Numbered from the stretch's first letter, positions 1 through 12,445 are shown. The stretch: 64,000 nt of DNA from Ignelater luminosus (GCA_011009095.1 VTPC01090697.1:83845-147844); one strand, 5' to 3'. Numbers and translations: made by a program. The notes: generated by a model from the sequence alone, not told the origin.

Positions 1-689
1 CATAAAACACGATGGATTTCAGATGAGCGCATTTAATGTCAAATCCTAGAGACCACATAAATCTCATGTTGATATTTTCATTTCCTAAATACCACCAGCA
101 TTGATCTGAACAAAAAAGGCTCACCAAGAATTCATAACACATGGAGGCACTACTGTATCTTAATATAGGAGCAATACTACATGTTGCTAGTATTAAAAAG
201 TCTTTATAGTTTTATTGTTTTCTAAGGCACCGCATAAGGCAAGCGCTTGCTAGGTCATTTTAAACGCGTGTGTATGGATGCACAGCACAAGGTCGGCAAC
301 CTCACAGGGTGCGACAAATTTCGACAAATATTCGTCAAACTAAGATTGACAAAGGAAGTACATTTAGATAATTAGTAACGTATGTCGTATGTCAGTAACG
401 TGAAAGTTTTGAGACAACTTTTAGCGCTTTGATATTTATCATTATGATGAATAGGAAATTCTGAAGTTGGTAGAAAACAAATTATTTCAGTACCCTGACT
501 TCTAATGTCGGTTAGATTATTATACCTCTTATAATGAAAAACTTCGCAAAAGTATCTACAATCTAGTTGAACAAATGCTTGTATTTGATCTTGTGCGAAT
601 AATTATTAATCTACTATATCACATTAGAAAACTCGGAAATTAAAGGAAATCATTTAACACAGATAATTTTGCAGGCCTACAAACCAAGG
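1..689. other. no recognisable gene
   Basis: A+T-rich sequence. I see no coding family, RNA gene or clear repeat structure here on either strand. Confidence 0.5.
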
Positions 690-1900
690 ATGTGATACCC
701 ACACATTGGTTAGCTGAGTGAAGGCTGCACTAAAAGTAAGAAGCGTTAAAGTTGCTCTAGGAGCCTGCCATGTAGACATCGGGGTAGACGGAAGCTGCCT
801 TTTATCGCATTCTTGGTGTGTAATAACGGATGGTCTTTCGGAGAACTAAACAGCGGACGGCCTTCTTGCCCAGGTTTACGCAAACGATGGGCTACTGTTA
901 ATTACATCGTACACCTCTACCGCTCGCGAAGGAGGCGAAATATTTAGAAGCGACCTTGAAAAAATGATTAAGCTGGAAGTCACTTGTCGACAAGGTGATA
1001 AGTCAGCTAGTAGGTAGATTCTGGAAAATCAATCTTCAGATAGCCTACTGAATCTACACGGCAATTATCATATCTAAATTTTTGCATGACTTAGTGGCCA
1101 AATGCTTGCGGGTTACAATGTCTGGCATGTCTGGTATAACCACTGCAATGGGAGCACCCCCTATAGCTTCATTTGAGAATTTTACTGGGTCTGACGGACC
1201 TCTCAATTTGGATAAGAAAAAAGGCAATGGCGTCCCACGTTAGAATGCGGGTTGGAGGGTTATTGGTTTGGAAATTGATTTAACACCATCCACTGCAGGA
1301 TAGCCTAGTTAGTAAAAAAAGAGGTGTTTTTGTCCACTTACAGGATAACACAGGCGGACAATCGGCTAAGCAACAGCAGGTTTTCTGGTTTTCTATACGG
1401 ATGGATCATGTATGGATGATAGGAACATATTTTCCAGGCTCTAGTTGTATAGAGAAGATGCAAGGATGACGGAGTAAAAGATATATCTCTCCGACAGGTA
1501 CGCTTTGAAAGAATTTGTATTAGAAAAGGAGGTTAAGTTCGTCTGGGTTGCTGGACATAGCAAGATCCACGGCAACGAGAAGGCGGATGAACTCGTTAGA
1601 CTCGCAGCCGAAGATACCTAACGAACTTAGGACTAAAATCTTTTCTAGGAATATCAAGGTACTACCACATTTTGTTAGCCCTGAATGCATACGTTTTTGA
1701 GATTTAAAAGGCAGGCTGGATAAGAGGCAGTTGCTATCGCAAGGCAAAAGACCGGTTTTAACTTGTCAAAGCTATACTGGCTAATAGGCAAGAACCACAG
1801 AACCCTACGTCTCTTAACTGGGATCCCCACAGGCTATTGCATCATAAGAAACCACCTGTCACTTATAAGTGTATGTAGAAGAAGACCGAACGTATCTTAA
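690..1900 (+). pseudogene. LINE remnant (RT end, RNase H, C-terminal region)
   Basis: Frames on the plus strand, broken by stops and shifts, give the 3' half of a non-LTR retrotransposon ORF2. A stretch near 870 reads like the RT palm with YAND where YADD is expected, so a catalytic Asp would be lost. Around 1085-1240 comes the Jockey/R1-type segment between RT and RNase H. Around 1510-1620 an RNase H signature reads WVAGHSKIHGNEKADELVR (family form: W-V-x-G-H-x-x-I-x-G-N-E-x-A-D). After 1750 the usual C-terminal tail appears in fragments. A related fragment lies at 54.04-55.17 kb. The frames are too damaged to code. Assignment to an RNase H-bearing clade such as R1/Jockey is knowledge-based; the exact clade is uncertain. 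Confidence 0.7.
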
Positions 1901-3339
1901 ATGTGAGAATTTTGTTATTTTTATACTCAGGAACTAATTATACAATAAATGGGAATGGCATGTTCTTATTAATAATCATAATAATAGCAAAATCTCAATT
2001 TTAACCTAAATTCTTATGTAGTTTTATTGCATAACTTAAATAGGGTGGCCCAACGAAAACAAAACAGACTGAATAACTCCCAAGGCTTTAGAGAAAAAAC
2101 ACAAAAACACGTCGATTTGTATTGATGTACAACTCGAACCCTAAATTTTAATCTCCTAGGGAGGTGGGGCAATCAACCCCTGAAAAAGTTTTAGTGGAAA
2201 AGAGGTTCAAGTGGCACGTCATTCGAAAGGCCTTTCAGGTTTCCATATTTCCTCGCTTAAATTTCGATTAAGATATGATTGTTTTTGTATACATTCGCCG
2301 AGGTGCATTTGTACTTACGTGTGGTAGATAAACCCACAGATTGGATAAATATTCTAAAATCTCAAAGGTATCAATTGTCTGCTTAAACAATTCAGTGAGA
2401 TAAAATGTTATTTTAATCTAATCAGGTCTAGGACGTAATTGTATAACCAGTCTCATCTTTGCACTTTCAAATCTAATCTTTAATTTTTGAAAAATAACTT
2501 TACATGATAAAATTAACATTATAAATTACACTAAACTTTTTGAAAGTGTATTTATAAATTTTTGTATTCTTTTTTTTCTGATTTGTTTGTTTTCTTCCGT
2601 AGACAAATAGCTGCTGAAAGTATATGATTTAAAAAAATAGTATCGAGTACATACACTGTTATTTAAAAACTGTGAGCAATCATAGATCTTCTCTAAGCAC
2701 ATTTTCATAATAAAAACAATTGGTCTTATTTCTGAGTATTGTTAAAAAGCAAGAAAGGATTTAAGTTAGCAAGCTTAGTCACCAAAGTCTGCTAGCTATT
2801 GTATGCATAATTTGTGCTTTAAAATTCCGAAAATCGATGTAGTTGTGATTTTGTGCAACGTTGGATGTTATGTTTATGCATACGAAAGGAAACCAGAAAA
2901 ATAAGTCTTTGCAAGCATAGTATGATAGTTTTAGACTTCTTTACATAAAACTGAAAAAGAACAAGTAGTTAATTTTATATAGAACCAAATTTATTTAAGT
3001 CAAAAGTAATTCTCAATTGATTCAAGAAGGTGATATTGATAAATCAAACCATTGCAAAGTTGATTAATGTTGACACTAATGGTACGTACGCCGTTCACTT
3101 TGCTTTGTTACAAAGAAAAATTAAATAAAGCCGAGCTAGTCATTGCATCTGCAAAACATTTGATGATATCGATTGTTGAACTTTAATTATTGTCGATACC
3201 CAATAATTATTTTGTAAAAATCTTCTAAAACAATTCGCGCTAACGAACTTTAGGAAATTCATAAAAGTTTTCTTTTTTTTAGAAGAATTTTCGACTTAAA
3301 TCACTGACTGATTTACCATATGTAATATTCTATTTCACA
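1901..3339. other. no recognisable gene
   Basis: A+T-rich spacer. ORFs near 2526-2708 and elsewhere are short and have no family signature. Confidence 0.45.
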
Positions 3340-4292
3340 AGTCTCCAAAGAAAATATATGGAACTTTGATGAGACAAGCCTAACCAATAATCGCGACTAA
3401 AAAGAGCTATTTGTCACCGTGGAGTCAATACCCGGAGAACATATGTAATTTCAGGAAAAGCAGCACTTCCTTAATAATTTGTGGAAGTGCAGCAGACGAT
3501 GTGCTTCCATTTTAGGTTGCGTATAAATCGTCGCAGTTATGGGCAACATGAAGCAACAAAATGTAGATATCATCACCATTACACTACGTCCAGATGGTTT
3601 GATTTCGTCACTTACAATGATTAGACTAAAGAAGCTGCCTGGAAAGAAAATAATAATTGCAGATAATCTGTCCACACATTTAAACGTTGGTATTTTTAAA
3701 CGCTACTTCGTGTGTCTACCACCAAATAGTGTTACCTTACCCAGCAACTGGATATAGCATTTCTTCATCCAACGAAAGTGGCGTAAAGAAAAACGTTTAC
3801 TCAGTGTTAAAAAACCTAAAAAACAATGTACTACCAAAACAAGCATTTCCTTTGCTTTTAAAAAAGACTTTGAAAATTTTGAAAGCTCATTTTAGAAAAG
3901 TAAAAAGTGGGTTTAGGAAATGTGGAATACACCCTTGTGATGTCGATATTGCTAGAAGAAAAACTCACCAGGAAACTGTAAATGCCGTCTTTCTTAATAT
4001 TCTGGAAGCTACAAAAGTAGCTTATACCAGAGGTACTAGGAATTACCAACAAAGAAGAAAAAAAATCAACGTACCGGCGGGTAAAAGTGTCGCACACGAA
4101 GAAACATTTTCTGAAGCTCAAACATCTGAACCGTCTCATAATCAAGGAAGATGTGATGAAAAAGTATCAAGCGAAGCAAGCGACGAAGGTAATAATTTGA
4201 TTTTACAAGATGCGTCTGACGATGACTTCGACACCTTCAAAAGGAAAACAATTAAAAAATTGGGAACAGGAGATTACTGCACAGATTTTTAA
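3340..4292 (+). pseudogene. pogo-like DDE_1 transposase remnant
   Basis: The frames match pogo/Tigger-class transposases of the CENP-B/DDE_1 superfamily. Near 3353 the first catalytic motif reads NIWNFDETSLTNN. At 3650-3680 the second reads KKIIIADNLSTHLN. At 3708-3730 the sequence FVCLPPNSV precedes the position of the third Asp, but QPLD has been lost at a frameshift near 3730. The C-terminal part (3687-4292) has the family's FRKCGIHPCDVDIARRK segment and an acidic tail. Stops near 3393 and the frameshift mean it cannot make an active transposase. The N-terminal DNA-binding half is not visible. No terminal inverted repeats were found. Confidence 0.75.
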
Positions 4293-4859
4293 GACCATAG
4301 TTGGAGAAATTGGTGCCTACCTACTGAACTGTATCTGGGTGTTATATTAAGTTACAATAATAAAGGAACGAACATTACAGCAATGACCAAGTCTTTGAAG
4401 TCTTGGAAATAGCCGTCACGAAAGGATGAACTATTTTATGTTATTGAGATTGTACACGAGTATCTTTACGGCTGCACGTCTCTATACTCTCAAAATATCG
4501 TCTACCGACTGCAGCAGGCTCTAGGCCCTCCTGGGCCGCGACCCGTCTCCAGCTAAATCGAGCTAGTCAAAAGAGACATTCGATATTATTATGTGTTACG
4601 TAATACCGAAAGGTCACTAAACCTGCTTTTGCTCCTAACTTATCTACTACGATTGTGTCAAAATTCATGAACAAAAATCTGTCTTCGCAATGTCAGCAAG
4701 GTCATCTCTCTTGCCTTATTAAATGAACTCGCGAAGATGCTTGTTATGTGAATACTTTTAAAAATGAAATGGAGGCCAATATAACTAACAGAACAGTTTC
4801 TTGTCACTCCGTCGGAAATGGCGTTTACCGACTGTGTTTCAAGAGCTTTATATTAAAAG
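4293..4859. other. unassigned spacer
   Basis: No gene seen. The right-hand end may hold the degraded N-terminus of the transposase-like gene that becomes recognisable from about 4860. Confidence 0.4.
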
Positions 4860-5370
4860 ACAAAATATTTTGCATCGGGATACTAGGCACTTGCTGATTC
4901 AGATCATCAGAAAGCACACTTGCGTTTCCTGGTAACTGAAAAAAGTATTCAACGTAACTCAAATGGTAAGGTTACAAAGACTAAATCTCGTTTCTATTTG
5001 CTACCTGCTGAAAATGGTACATACGAGTTTGTCTAAAATTTATTTGCGCGGCTTTGAGTAATAGGTTTTGAATTATTGACCTAGCTTTGTAACAACGTGA
5101 CCCAGATGGTGCTTATGTAGGTTCTGATAGGCCAAAAGGCAGAGTCCCAGCTAACGTCACTCCGACAGCAGCAAGAAATCATGTCAAAAAGCAGATAGAC
5201 AGCTTTCCCCAAATGGAATCGCACTATATAGTATATCAAGAAATTCTATCTAGCCCTTGATTTAAATACTGCTGTGCTGTTCAAGTTGTACGTTGAAACA
5301 TATTGTCCTAATGAGAATATCGCATCAGTTTCCATTAATTTTTACCGATCCATTTTTCATAGTTATGAAC
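4860..5370 (+). pseudogene. N-terminal part of a 'SDTCGGQN'-type transposase-like gene
   Basis: Broken plus-strand frames resemble a large transposase-like family common in insect genomes. Near 4927-5020 is FLVTEKSIQRNSNGKVTKTKSR followed by a YLLPAENG-like segment (written here in part). Around 5100-5230 the segment contains IDSFPQMESHYIVYQ, equivalent to the family's 'FP..ESHYSR' block, and the homology fades near 5360. The C-terminal half of the same family, with the SDTCGNQNRHQF block, is at 12.52-12.92 kb on the same strand. The intervening 7 kb consists mainly of younger-looking insertions. I do not know the formal superfamily name. Multiple stops mean it is dead. Confidence 0.55.
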
Positions 5371-5381
5371 CTCCACTATCT

Positions 5382-5430
5382 TTCTTCTTCTTCTTCTTCT
5401 TCTTATTTAATTTAATTTAATTTAATTTAG
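5382..5430. repeat. (TTC)n and (TTTAA)n simple repeats at LINE 3' end
   Basis: A run of TTC triplets (about 5382-5403) abuts about five TTTAA units (5405-5430). On the minus strand this is the 3' tail of the adjacent LINE, and short tandem tails are typical of CR1/Jockey-like elements. Confidence 0.8.
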
Positions 5431-5598
5431 TTTAATTGTCCAACAGATGTTTCCTATTACAGGACAATATACAACAATATAACAACGTACAAACAAAAGT
5501 AATATAAAGATATATAAAAGTAACAACATGCATATGTAAATACTTAGTGTGTGACTAGTATAAATACAAACAGAAAACGAACGACTACCATAATAGTG

Positions 5599-8409
5599 TT
5601 AGGTTTCAATTGCAGTATTTAGTAATAATTTTAGAGTACAGCAGTTTAAATCTATGCGATTTGAAATGTTATTGTAGTTGCGAGATATGTAATATATTGG
5701 AGAGTTTATTAACAAATTGCTATGCGCATTATCCAAATAGAAAAATGTATTGCTTCTACTACACATTCGAGGAACATGAAAACTTAATTGACTTAAAATA
5801 TGCGAGCAATCTATTTGATTGTGCATCAGTTTATACAAAAATGTTAAGCCAATAAGTTTACGTCTAATGTCTAATGATTTTACATCAAATTTTCTCAGTA
5901 GTAGAGTATGCGGATAGCCTTGCTCAGGATAATGGCCTTCAACCATAAAATAAAAAAATTTAAGAAATTTTCTTTGGATAGCTTCCAGCAATTCTTTGGA
6001 ATTGATGTAATAAGGATTCCATACTAACACACAATATTCTAGTTTTGACCGCACTAAAGCATAGAACAACGTTTTTAGTGCAATTTCTCATAATGAATTC
6101 AAGCATTTTCAATCCTGTACTTCTAACTTGTTGTATGTGTGCAATAAAAGTAAGCTTACTATCAAAGAGCACACCCAAGTCTTCAATAGTGCTGGATTGT
6201 TTCAACCGAATATTGTTTACACAGTATTGATACATAATAGAATTTTGTTTACGTGTATAAGATACGATTTTACATTTGTCGATATTAAGGGCTAATTGGT
6301 TGGTAGTGCACCAATCATGAATAGCTGTAATTTGATTTTGCAGCAGCTGACAATCATTTTGATCCGAGACCGAGGCGAATATTTTTAGGTCATCCGCAAA
6401 AGCAAGTTTGTGACAGGTAATTATGTCTATAAAATCATTAATAAATAAAATGAATAAAAGAGGGCCCAAATTGGAACCTTGGGGGCCACCTGATGTAGCT
6501 TGGAAAGAAAGAGAGGCAAAACCGTTGTAAGATACGAACTGTTTTCTATTGTTCAGGTATGATTCAAAAAATAAACAGAGAGCGTTGCTGAAACCGAAGT
6601 TGTGTAATTTTCTACTAATTATAGGATGAGAAATACGATCGAATGCCTTTGAAAAATCTGTATACACGACATCTACTTGTCCCTTTATATCTATAGTTTC
6701 AGATATATATTGAGTTAATTGAATTAAGTTGGTATTTATCGAGCGCATCTTCATAAAACCGTGCTGAGAGGGTGAAATATAAGCTTTACCTGAATGATAA
6801 ATGCGAGAATAGATAATAACCTCAAACACCTTTGCAAAATTGCATAGTATGCTAATCGGCCTATAATTGCTTACAAGATGAGGATCTCCACTCTTAAAAA
6901 CTGGACAGATTCGGGCAAGTTTCCAATATTCGGGAAAAGTGGACGTATTAATAGACAAATTAAATAAGATTTTCAAAGGCAAAGCCAACACAACGGAAGT
7001 ATCTTTAACGAAGAAACTGGGTACCTGATCGTGACCAGAAGTTTGTTTGTTTTTTAGTTTGCGAATGGCACTAATAACATCAGATTCAGAACTTTCATTA
7101 AGATTTATGCAGGGCGTAGTACTGGGTCCAATTTCGCGTACAGAGATATGGTTGGAAGATGGAAGGTAAACACTTTTAAAATGATCTTTGAAAGCGTTAA
7201 CTATATCCAATGGTTTATCGTAGGCATTATCACCAAGATTCATTTTTCCAGGAATACGAGTAGTGCCTCGCTTTTCTTAAATAAACGCTCAGAAGCTCTT
7301 TGGGTCTCTACCTAGATTGTTTTGCAAATTAATCATGTATGCATTATATGAATATTTAAACATGGATTTAGTCCAGGCCCTGTAGTGACTATATAAACAA
7401 AGATCGTTATTTGATTGGTGTCGTTTATATCTTGCGAGATGTTTATTTTTAAGATGTAAACTTTTAATAATCTCTCTACTAAACCAAGCAGGGTATTTAC
7501 GTTTTTTATGCTTATATAGAGGAACATATTTGTCAAAGATATTATACAATATACTGTAAAATTGAGCACAGGCGGCATCAATATCTGTGCAGTACTCCAA
7601 GGACGACCAGTCGGTGTTGAGAAGGCTACTATAAAGTTGTGAAAAGTCTGCTCTACTAAAATTGTAAACTTTGATTTGATTTCCTCTGCAATACTTGTGA
7701 TTATCAGAAAAGTTAGATATAAGAATTACATTATTCAAAGTAATAGAAAGTGCTGGATGGTGTAAATCTTCTTTAACAAAAGAAGAGGTTTCCCTTTGTA
7801 CAACACAATCCATATTACTAATTACTAGATCTAATAACCTATTGTTATGGTTAGGTACATTATTAAATTGTTGGAAATCAGCAAAGTTTATAAAATCATA
7901 CATAGTTAAACAGTATGGATCGTTACCACTATTTATAAACATAGGAACATTAAAATCACCTAACATTAAAACATTATATTCGTGAGTACAATACATTTGT
8001 TCAAAAGTGTCCACAAACAATTGAAAATCCGTTAAAGACGTGTTCGGTGGAATATACAAAACAAAAATATAGAAAGTTAGTTTGTTTACTACACATTTGC
8101 AACCAACTATATCTATTAATACATTCTGATCAGTTATTACACTCAGATCAATCATCTCAGTTTAAATGCAATCACTTACAGCCAGTAAAGCACCGCCTCC
8201 CATTTCTGACCAGTAAGTGAGTATCTTCTGTCACACCGGAACACCTTGTATTTGTTCGGAAATAACTCAGAACTAGCTATATCACAGTTAAGTGCAGTTT
8301 CGACTAGCGCAATCAAGCTGTATTCATTGTTGTACACCATTGAAAAGAAGTCATTTATTTTAGAGCGTAAGCCCCGAACATTTTGAAAATAACACGAAAT
8401 ACTGGATAA
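5599..8409 (-). pseudogene. LINE ORF2: endonuclease and reverse transcriptase, few lesions
   Basis: Reading down from about 8409: CYFQNVRGLRSK opens the endonuclease. A frameshift near 8200 leads to MGGGALLAVSDC, and a stop follows at about 8159. Then comes a long open stretch (8155-7289) with LGDFNVP and the HHPALSI motif. The same frame continues through two stops (TGA near 7286, TAA near 7274) into the RT. Key RT motifs are YTDFSKAFD, SGGPQGSNLGPLLF and FADDLKIF, so the catalytic Asp pair is intact. Near 6080 a frameshift leads to the C-terminal segment with ALVRSKLEYC and VWNP. Because frame is kept through the internal stops, these look like point mutations in a recently active copy. Function in life: nicks target DNA and copies its own RNA there. 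Confidence 0.85.
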
Positions 8410-8423
8410 ACTGTTGGGCGTAA

Positions 8424-9157
8424 TTAGTTTAAACGATCTGTTAATTTAGTGATAGTGGGAATCCCTTTGACATATTTGATCGTTAAAGATGATTCTCCAG
8501 TTTCAGTTCTAGATTGTAGCTGATTACGTAGATTCTTTAAATACTCCAATTGCTCTGGCGTTTGATCATTGCTCAATCGTAGGTTTTTATATAGTTTTTT
8601 AGTGCTGTCTTTTTAGAAAGAATACGCCTAGCAACAGATGAATTTTCAAATTTTAAGCGCAGAAGACGTGGTCTATTTGAAGCATTTCTTTTCCCAAGTC
8701 TAGTGAGTTGCATTGGATAATTTTCTGACGTCTGCAGAACCAATCCGAGTACTTCATCTACTGATTTTTTATCACTGTGCTCTGTACCTTCAGGAATTCC
8801 AGATATAATGATGTTATTCGAACGCTGAATACGATCTAATGCTTCTTGAATTATTATCTCTTTTTCGGCTTTAACTTTTTGTAGCTTTTCCTCAAATTCG
8901 TCACGAAGTGCTGCGAATCTAGCATTAATGTCCGACTTAAATTCCAAAATAATTTTTTTCAGTTCATCCAGTTTATTTTCTGTTTAAGAACATTTACTGC
9001 AATATAAGCGAACATTTTTTGATCTGGACCTAGTTAAGCGCACGGCATCATCTTGAGAAATTCCTAGATATATAATGTGAACTTGCGAGTCACACCCATC
9101 ACATTTTACAATGGGAGTTGATGCAGTGACTGATTTAAAACAGTTAGCACAAAACAT
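8424..9157 (-). pseudogene. LINE ORF1: PHD-like zinc finger, coiled coil, RRM-like domain
   Basis: The start at 9157 gives a 57-residue N-terminal piece with Cys at 3, 6, 19, 22, 53 and 56 and His at 27. This fits a PHD finger (C4-H-C3), except that the Cys expected after the His is replaced by Tyr (HIIY). A single TAA at 8984-8986 follows. The same frame then continues as a Lys/Glu-rich coiled coil (about 8975-8840) and an RRM-like part with NNIIISGIPEG and RPRLLRLKF. A frameshift near 8580 leads to the family's conserved end (LSNDQTPEQ to LTIKYVKGIPTI), with a stop at 8424-8426. ORF1 proteins of this type bind RNA. PHD fingers in LINE ORF1 are known in insects. The finger lies too close to stops to appear in simple ORF lists. 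Confidence 0.75.
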
Positions 9158-9419
9158 TACTTAAATGTAAATATGATTATTATTATTTAAATGAAAATAT
9201 TTATTTGAATTGAAATTCCAACTTTTAGCGGGAACACTAAACGAGATTGATTAAACTAAGTTCACCACAAACAGCTGCTCAACAATAATAAATAAAAATA
9301 TATTATTATTAAGTTTGTAAGAATTATTGAACTTTACGTTATCAACACTTGATGAGTTTATTAAAAACCATCATTAGACAAATAATCAATTTCTCGCAAA
9401 AGCAACCACCAAGATCATT

Positions 9420-11150
9420 GATTTGTTAATTTCGAATTGCTATTGGATTTCTTTAGAGGTAAACTGCCAGCAGTCTCTCCATCTTTTTGGCCGTCTCCCC
9501 GGCTGGCATTTGCCTACTGGTTTTCCTTCCAGAGCGATTCTTGGTAACCTATGCTCTTTCATTCTTTTTAAGTGGTTGCACCACTGTCTTCTTCCTTGTC
9601 TACCCCATCTTATTATGTCCTGTATTTAACATTGCTCTCTGATGTCAGCGTTTCATGTTCTAGCTTTCCTTGTTTTGCCAACTATTGCTCTCAGTGTTTT
9701 CATTTTGGCAGTACGAAGCATCCTTTTTGTTTTACTGGTATTTTCTCGTGATTTTATACTGTTGGTCAATATCTGTCTGATGCAAGTTTAATATATATTT
9801 TGACTTTGCTCTTTCTTCGCATGCATTGGTTAGACCATACGACGTCTCTCAGAAATCCGGATATAACTGCTGCTTTATTGATAAATACTCTCAGGTCTCT
9901 TTTGGGTCGAGGTAGCTTGATAGGTCGACACTCAGGTATTATAGCTATGCTGCCTGTCCGATGGGTTTATCTTCCACAACGAGTTTGTATCTTATAAGGT
10001 CTTTGGCAAATGCGATGCTTTTAGCCTTCTCAGCAGATATGTTTATATTAAACTGTTTACAGACTTGGTAGAATTTAAAAAGTTTTCTTTGAAGGTCGTC
10101 TTTGCTTTCCGCTATTACCAGACTAATTCAGTTGTTACTCATTCTGTATCCTATTCCTAGCCATTCTGCTTCTTTTATAACTTTGTCTATTAAAAGGTTG
10201 AATAGGAACGGGCTAAAGCTGTCGCCTTGTCTAATTCCACCTGGAGTTAGTATGTTTTCTGTGGTGTGTTTGCTTATTTTGATTTTTGTCATGTTGTTTG
10301 CATTTAAATTCTTTATGACTTTCACAACGTTTGCCGGTGTTCTTTTTCGCATCAGAGTCGGTATTATGTCGTGGAGACTAACTTTGTCAAATGCTTTAGT
10401 TAAATCGATGAAGCAAACATGCCGGCGTGTTGTACTCTATTGCTTTTTCTTTAATTTGTTTTATAATTAATATTGTCTGTGGTTAAGCCCTATTGTTCTT
10501 CTCTATGTATTATCTGTGTTTCCAATTTCTATTTCAGTACCCTTGTGAATAATTTCGTCGTTGTATTTAGAAGAGTTATTCCTTTACAGTTTTTTGGACA
10601 CGTTTTTGACCATTCTTAAAAATCTATATTGTTATACTGGTATGCTAGTTTTTTGCTACCTCCTTTGTATCTAATATTTTGTTCAACAGGCTTGCAAGGT
10701 TCTTGGCAAGTTTCTTGCCACCATATTTCAGCAGTTTGTTTTGTATTCCATCCATGTCTGGAGCCTTTCTGTTTTTTATTTTTTTCATTCTTGTTGATAC
10801 GTCTGCCTCCTCGACGATAATTTTATTTTCTGTTTCATATTTCTTCATGCCGTGTTTTCTTTGGCCTTGTAAAGTTCCTTAAAGTATGTTTTTCATAAAT
10901 CAGCCGAGATTCCTTTCATCTGAACGTGTTCGTTTATTGTTTTTTTTTGTGTTTCTTCCTCCTAAATACCTTCCTCTGTGCTCCGTACATATCGTGTTTC
11001 ATGTCACTTGTAAACTTAATCCAATGTTCTCTTTTGATTGCTCTTACTCGAACATTAATTCTGTTTCTGGTTTCTATGTAGATATTACGTTGTTCTTCCG
11101 TTCCAGAGCTTTTGTATATCACTATCTTTCTATATCCCGAATAAAGATGA
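9420..11150 (-). pseudogene. Second LINE remnant, RT and C-terminal region, heavily decayed
   Basis: The minus-strand frames read, from 11122 downward: a basic linker, then KNRKAPDMDGIQNKLLKYGG (10.8-10.65 kb; family K-A-P-G-x-D-x-I), GIRQGDSFSPFLFNLLID (10.26-10.17 kb), and thumb-like pieces near 10.0 kb. The end holds WCNHLKRMKEHRLPRIALEG, the HLKRM-type C-terminus seen in RTE-like elements. Stops and shifts are frequent. The plus-strand ORFs listed across this stretch are its shadow. It is truncated at its 5' end, only about 13 bp from the mariner TA site. Confidence 0.7.
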
Positions 11151-11162
11151 ATGTACGACGTG

Positions 11163-12445
11163 TACCAGGTGTATACCTATGAAATGAGACTTTCAGCTAT
11201 TAGACCACAGATGTCGCTAGGAGTATTTTTAAACTGTCCCAAATGTCTTATTTTTTTCGTCTGTCATCTGTCATCTGTCAACAATATTCAATTCATTGTT
11301 TGTGATGTTTCATACAACAACGCATTTTTTTCGCTCTTAAAAATGTCGAATTTCGTGCCTTCAAACTACGATTTGCGGACATCGTTGATTTTCTGTTATC
11401 AATTGAAGAAAAACGCTTCTCAAGCTCATCAAATGCTTATAGAAGCTTACGGTGGACATGCTCTAAGCAGAGCACAGTGCTTCAGGTGGTTTGAAAAATT
11501 CCGAAGTGGTGATTTTAGCGTGGAGAACGAGGAACGTGGCCGGCCACCGAAAAAGTTTGAGGACACCGAATTGCAAGCATTGTTGAATGAAGATGATGGT
11601 CAAACGCAAGAAGTGATGGCAGAGCAGTTGGGAGTGACCCAAAAAACCATTTGCAAACGTTTGAAAGACATGGGCATGATTTTAAAGGTCGGAAGATGGG
11701 TGCCGCATGAACTGACTGAAAGGCAGCAAGAGAACCGAAAAACCACTTGTGAAATGCTGCTCTCCCGGTTCAAAAGGAAGTCTTTTTTGCATCGAATCGT
11801 TACGGGTGTATTTCTCCAATCCCAAGCGTAAACGATCGTATGGTCCGCCCGGCCACAAGCCAAAATCAACGGCCAAACCAAATCGCTTCGGCCGCAAGGC
11901 AATGCTGTGTGTTTTCTGGGATCAGCATGGTATGATTTGGTACGAGCTATTAAAACCAGGTGAAACAGTTGACGGTGCACGCTACCAACGACAATTGGCC
12001 GATTTGAACAGCGCTATACACCGAAAACGCCCAGAATATGCCGATCGGCGTCACAAAGTAATTTTTCTTGATGACAATGCACCACCACATCGAACAAGAG
12101 CGACCCGGGAATTGGTGGAGACGTACGATTGGGAACCGCTGGTGCATGCGGCTTACTCACCAGACTTGGCGCCTTCCGATTATCATTTGTTTGCATCGAT
12201 GGGCCACGCACTTTCCGAGCAGCGCTTCAATTCTCACGAAGAAGCCAAAAAATGGCTCGATGATTGGTTTGCGGCCAAAGACGGCCAATTTTTTTGGCGC
12301 GGCATTCACAAATTGCCTGAGAGATGGGTAAAATGTGTCGCTAGCGATGGTTATTATTTTGAAGATTAAATTTGTAACCATTTTTTGTTAATAAACGTTT
12401 AAAATTGAAAAAAAAAGTCTCATTTCATAGGTATACACCTATGTA
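11163..12445 (+). mobile_element. mariner element, copy 1 (with TA target duplication)
   Basis: TA at 11163-11164 and 12444-12445 flank a 1,279-bp element. The ends are imperfect inverted repeats: the left begins CCAGGTGTATACCTATG and the right, reversed, begins CATAGGTGTATACCTATG. The shared core AGGTGTATACCTATGAAA continues for about 26 bp. An A+T-rich leader, one transposase frame and an AATAAA-containing tail (about 12391) fill it. It is nearly identical to copy 2 at 36.43-37.69 kb, so both insertions are recent. Compared with copy 2 there is one extra 7-bp unit in the ATCTGTC tandem of the leader. Confidence 0.9.
11343..12369 (+). pseudogene. mariner transposase, copy 1, frameshifted in the catalytic core
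   Basis: The start is ATG 11343 (MSNFVPSNYDLR). The first 160 or so residues hold the paired helix-turn-helix region (FRWFEKFRSGDFSVENEERGRPPK). The frame breaks at about 11805, where the motif TGDDKW expected in this family is lost. The break fits a 14-bp deletion between two GGGTG repeats that can still be seen in copy 2. The frame resumes in another phase as VYFSNPKRKRSYGPPGHKP and runs to the stop at 12367-12369, keeping LDDNAPPHRT and YSPDLAPSDYHLF. Thirty-four residues separate the last two Asp, the mariner DD34D spacing. With the first catalytic Asp gone and the frame broken, this copy is dead. It still keeps the eight residues missing from copy 2. Confidence 0.92.

Larger units (their letters stand above)
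5405..9170 (-). mobile_element. Non-LTR retrotransposon (ORF1 + EN-RT), nearly complete
   Basis: On the minus strand the order is ORF1 (PHD-like finger, coiled coil, RRM-like part), ORF2 (apurinic endonuclease then reverse transcriptase) and a simple-repeat 3' tail. This is the usual architecture of Jockey/CR1-group LINEs of insects. ORF1 and ORF2 together carry only a handful of stops and frameshifts, so the copy is much younger than the other LINEs in the window. No target-site duplication could be fixed by eye. The element sits between the two parts of the SDTCGNQN-type gene and may have inserted into it. Confidence 0.8.

Noticed and set aside
10102-10470. 122-codon plus-strand ORF near 10.1-10.5 kb
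   Set aside because: Antisense to the GIRQGDSFSPFLFNLLID region of the LINE on the minus strand.
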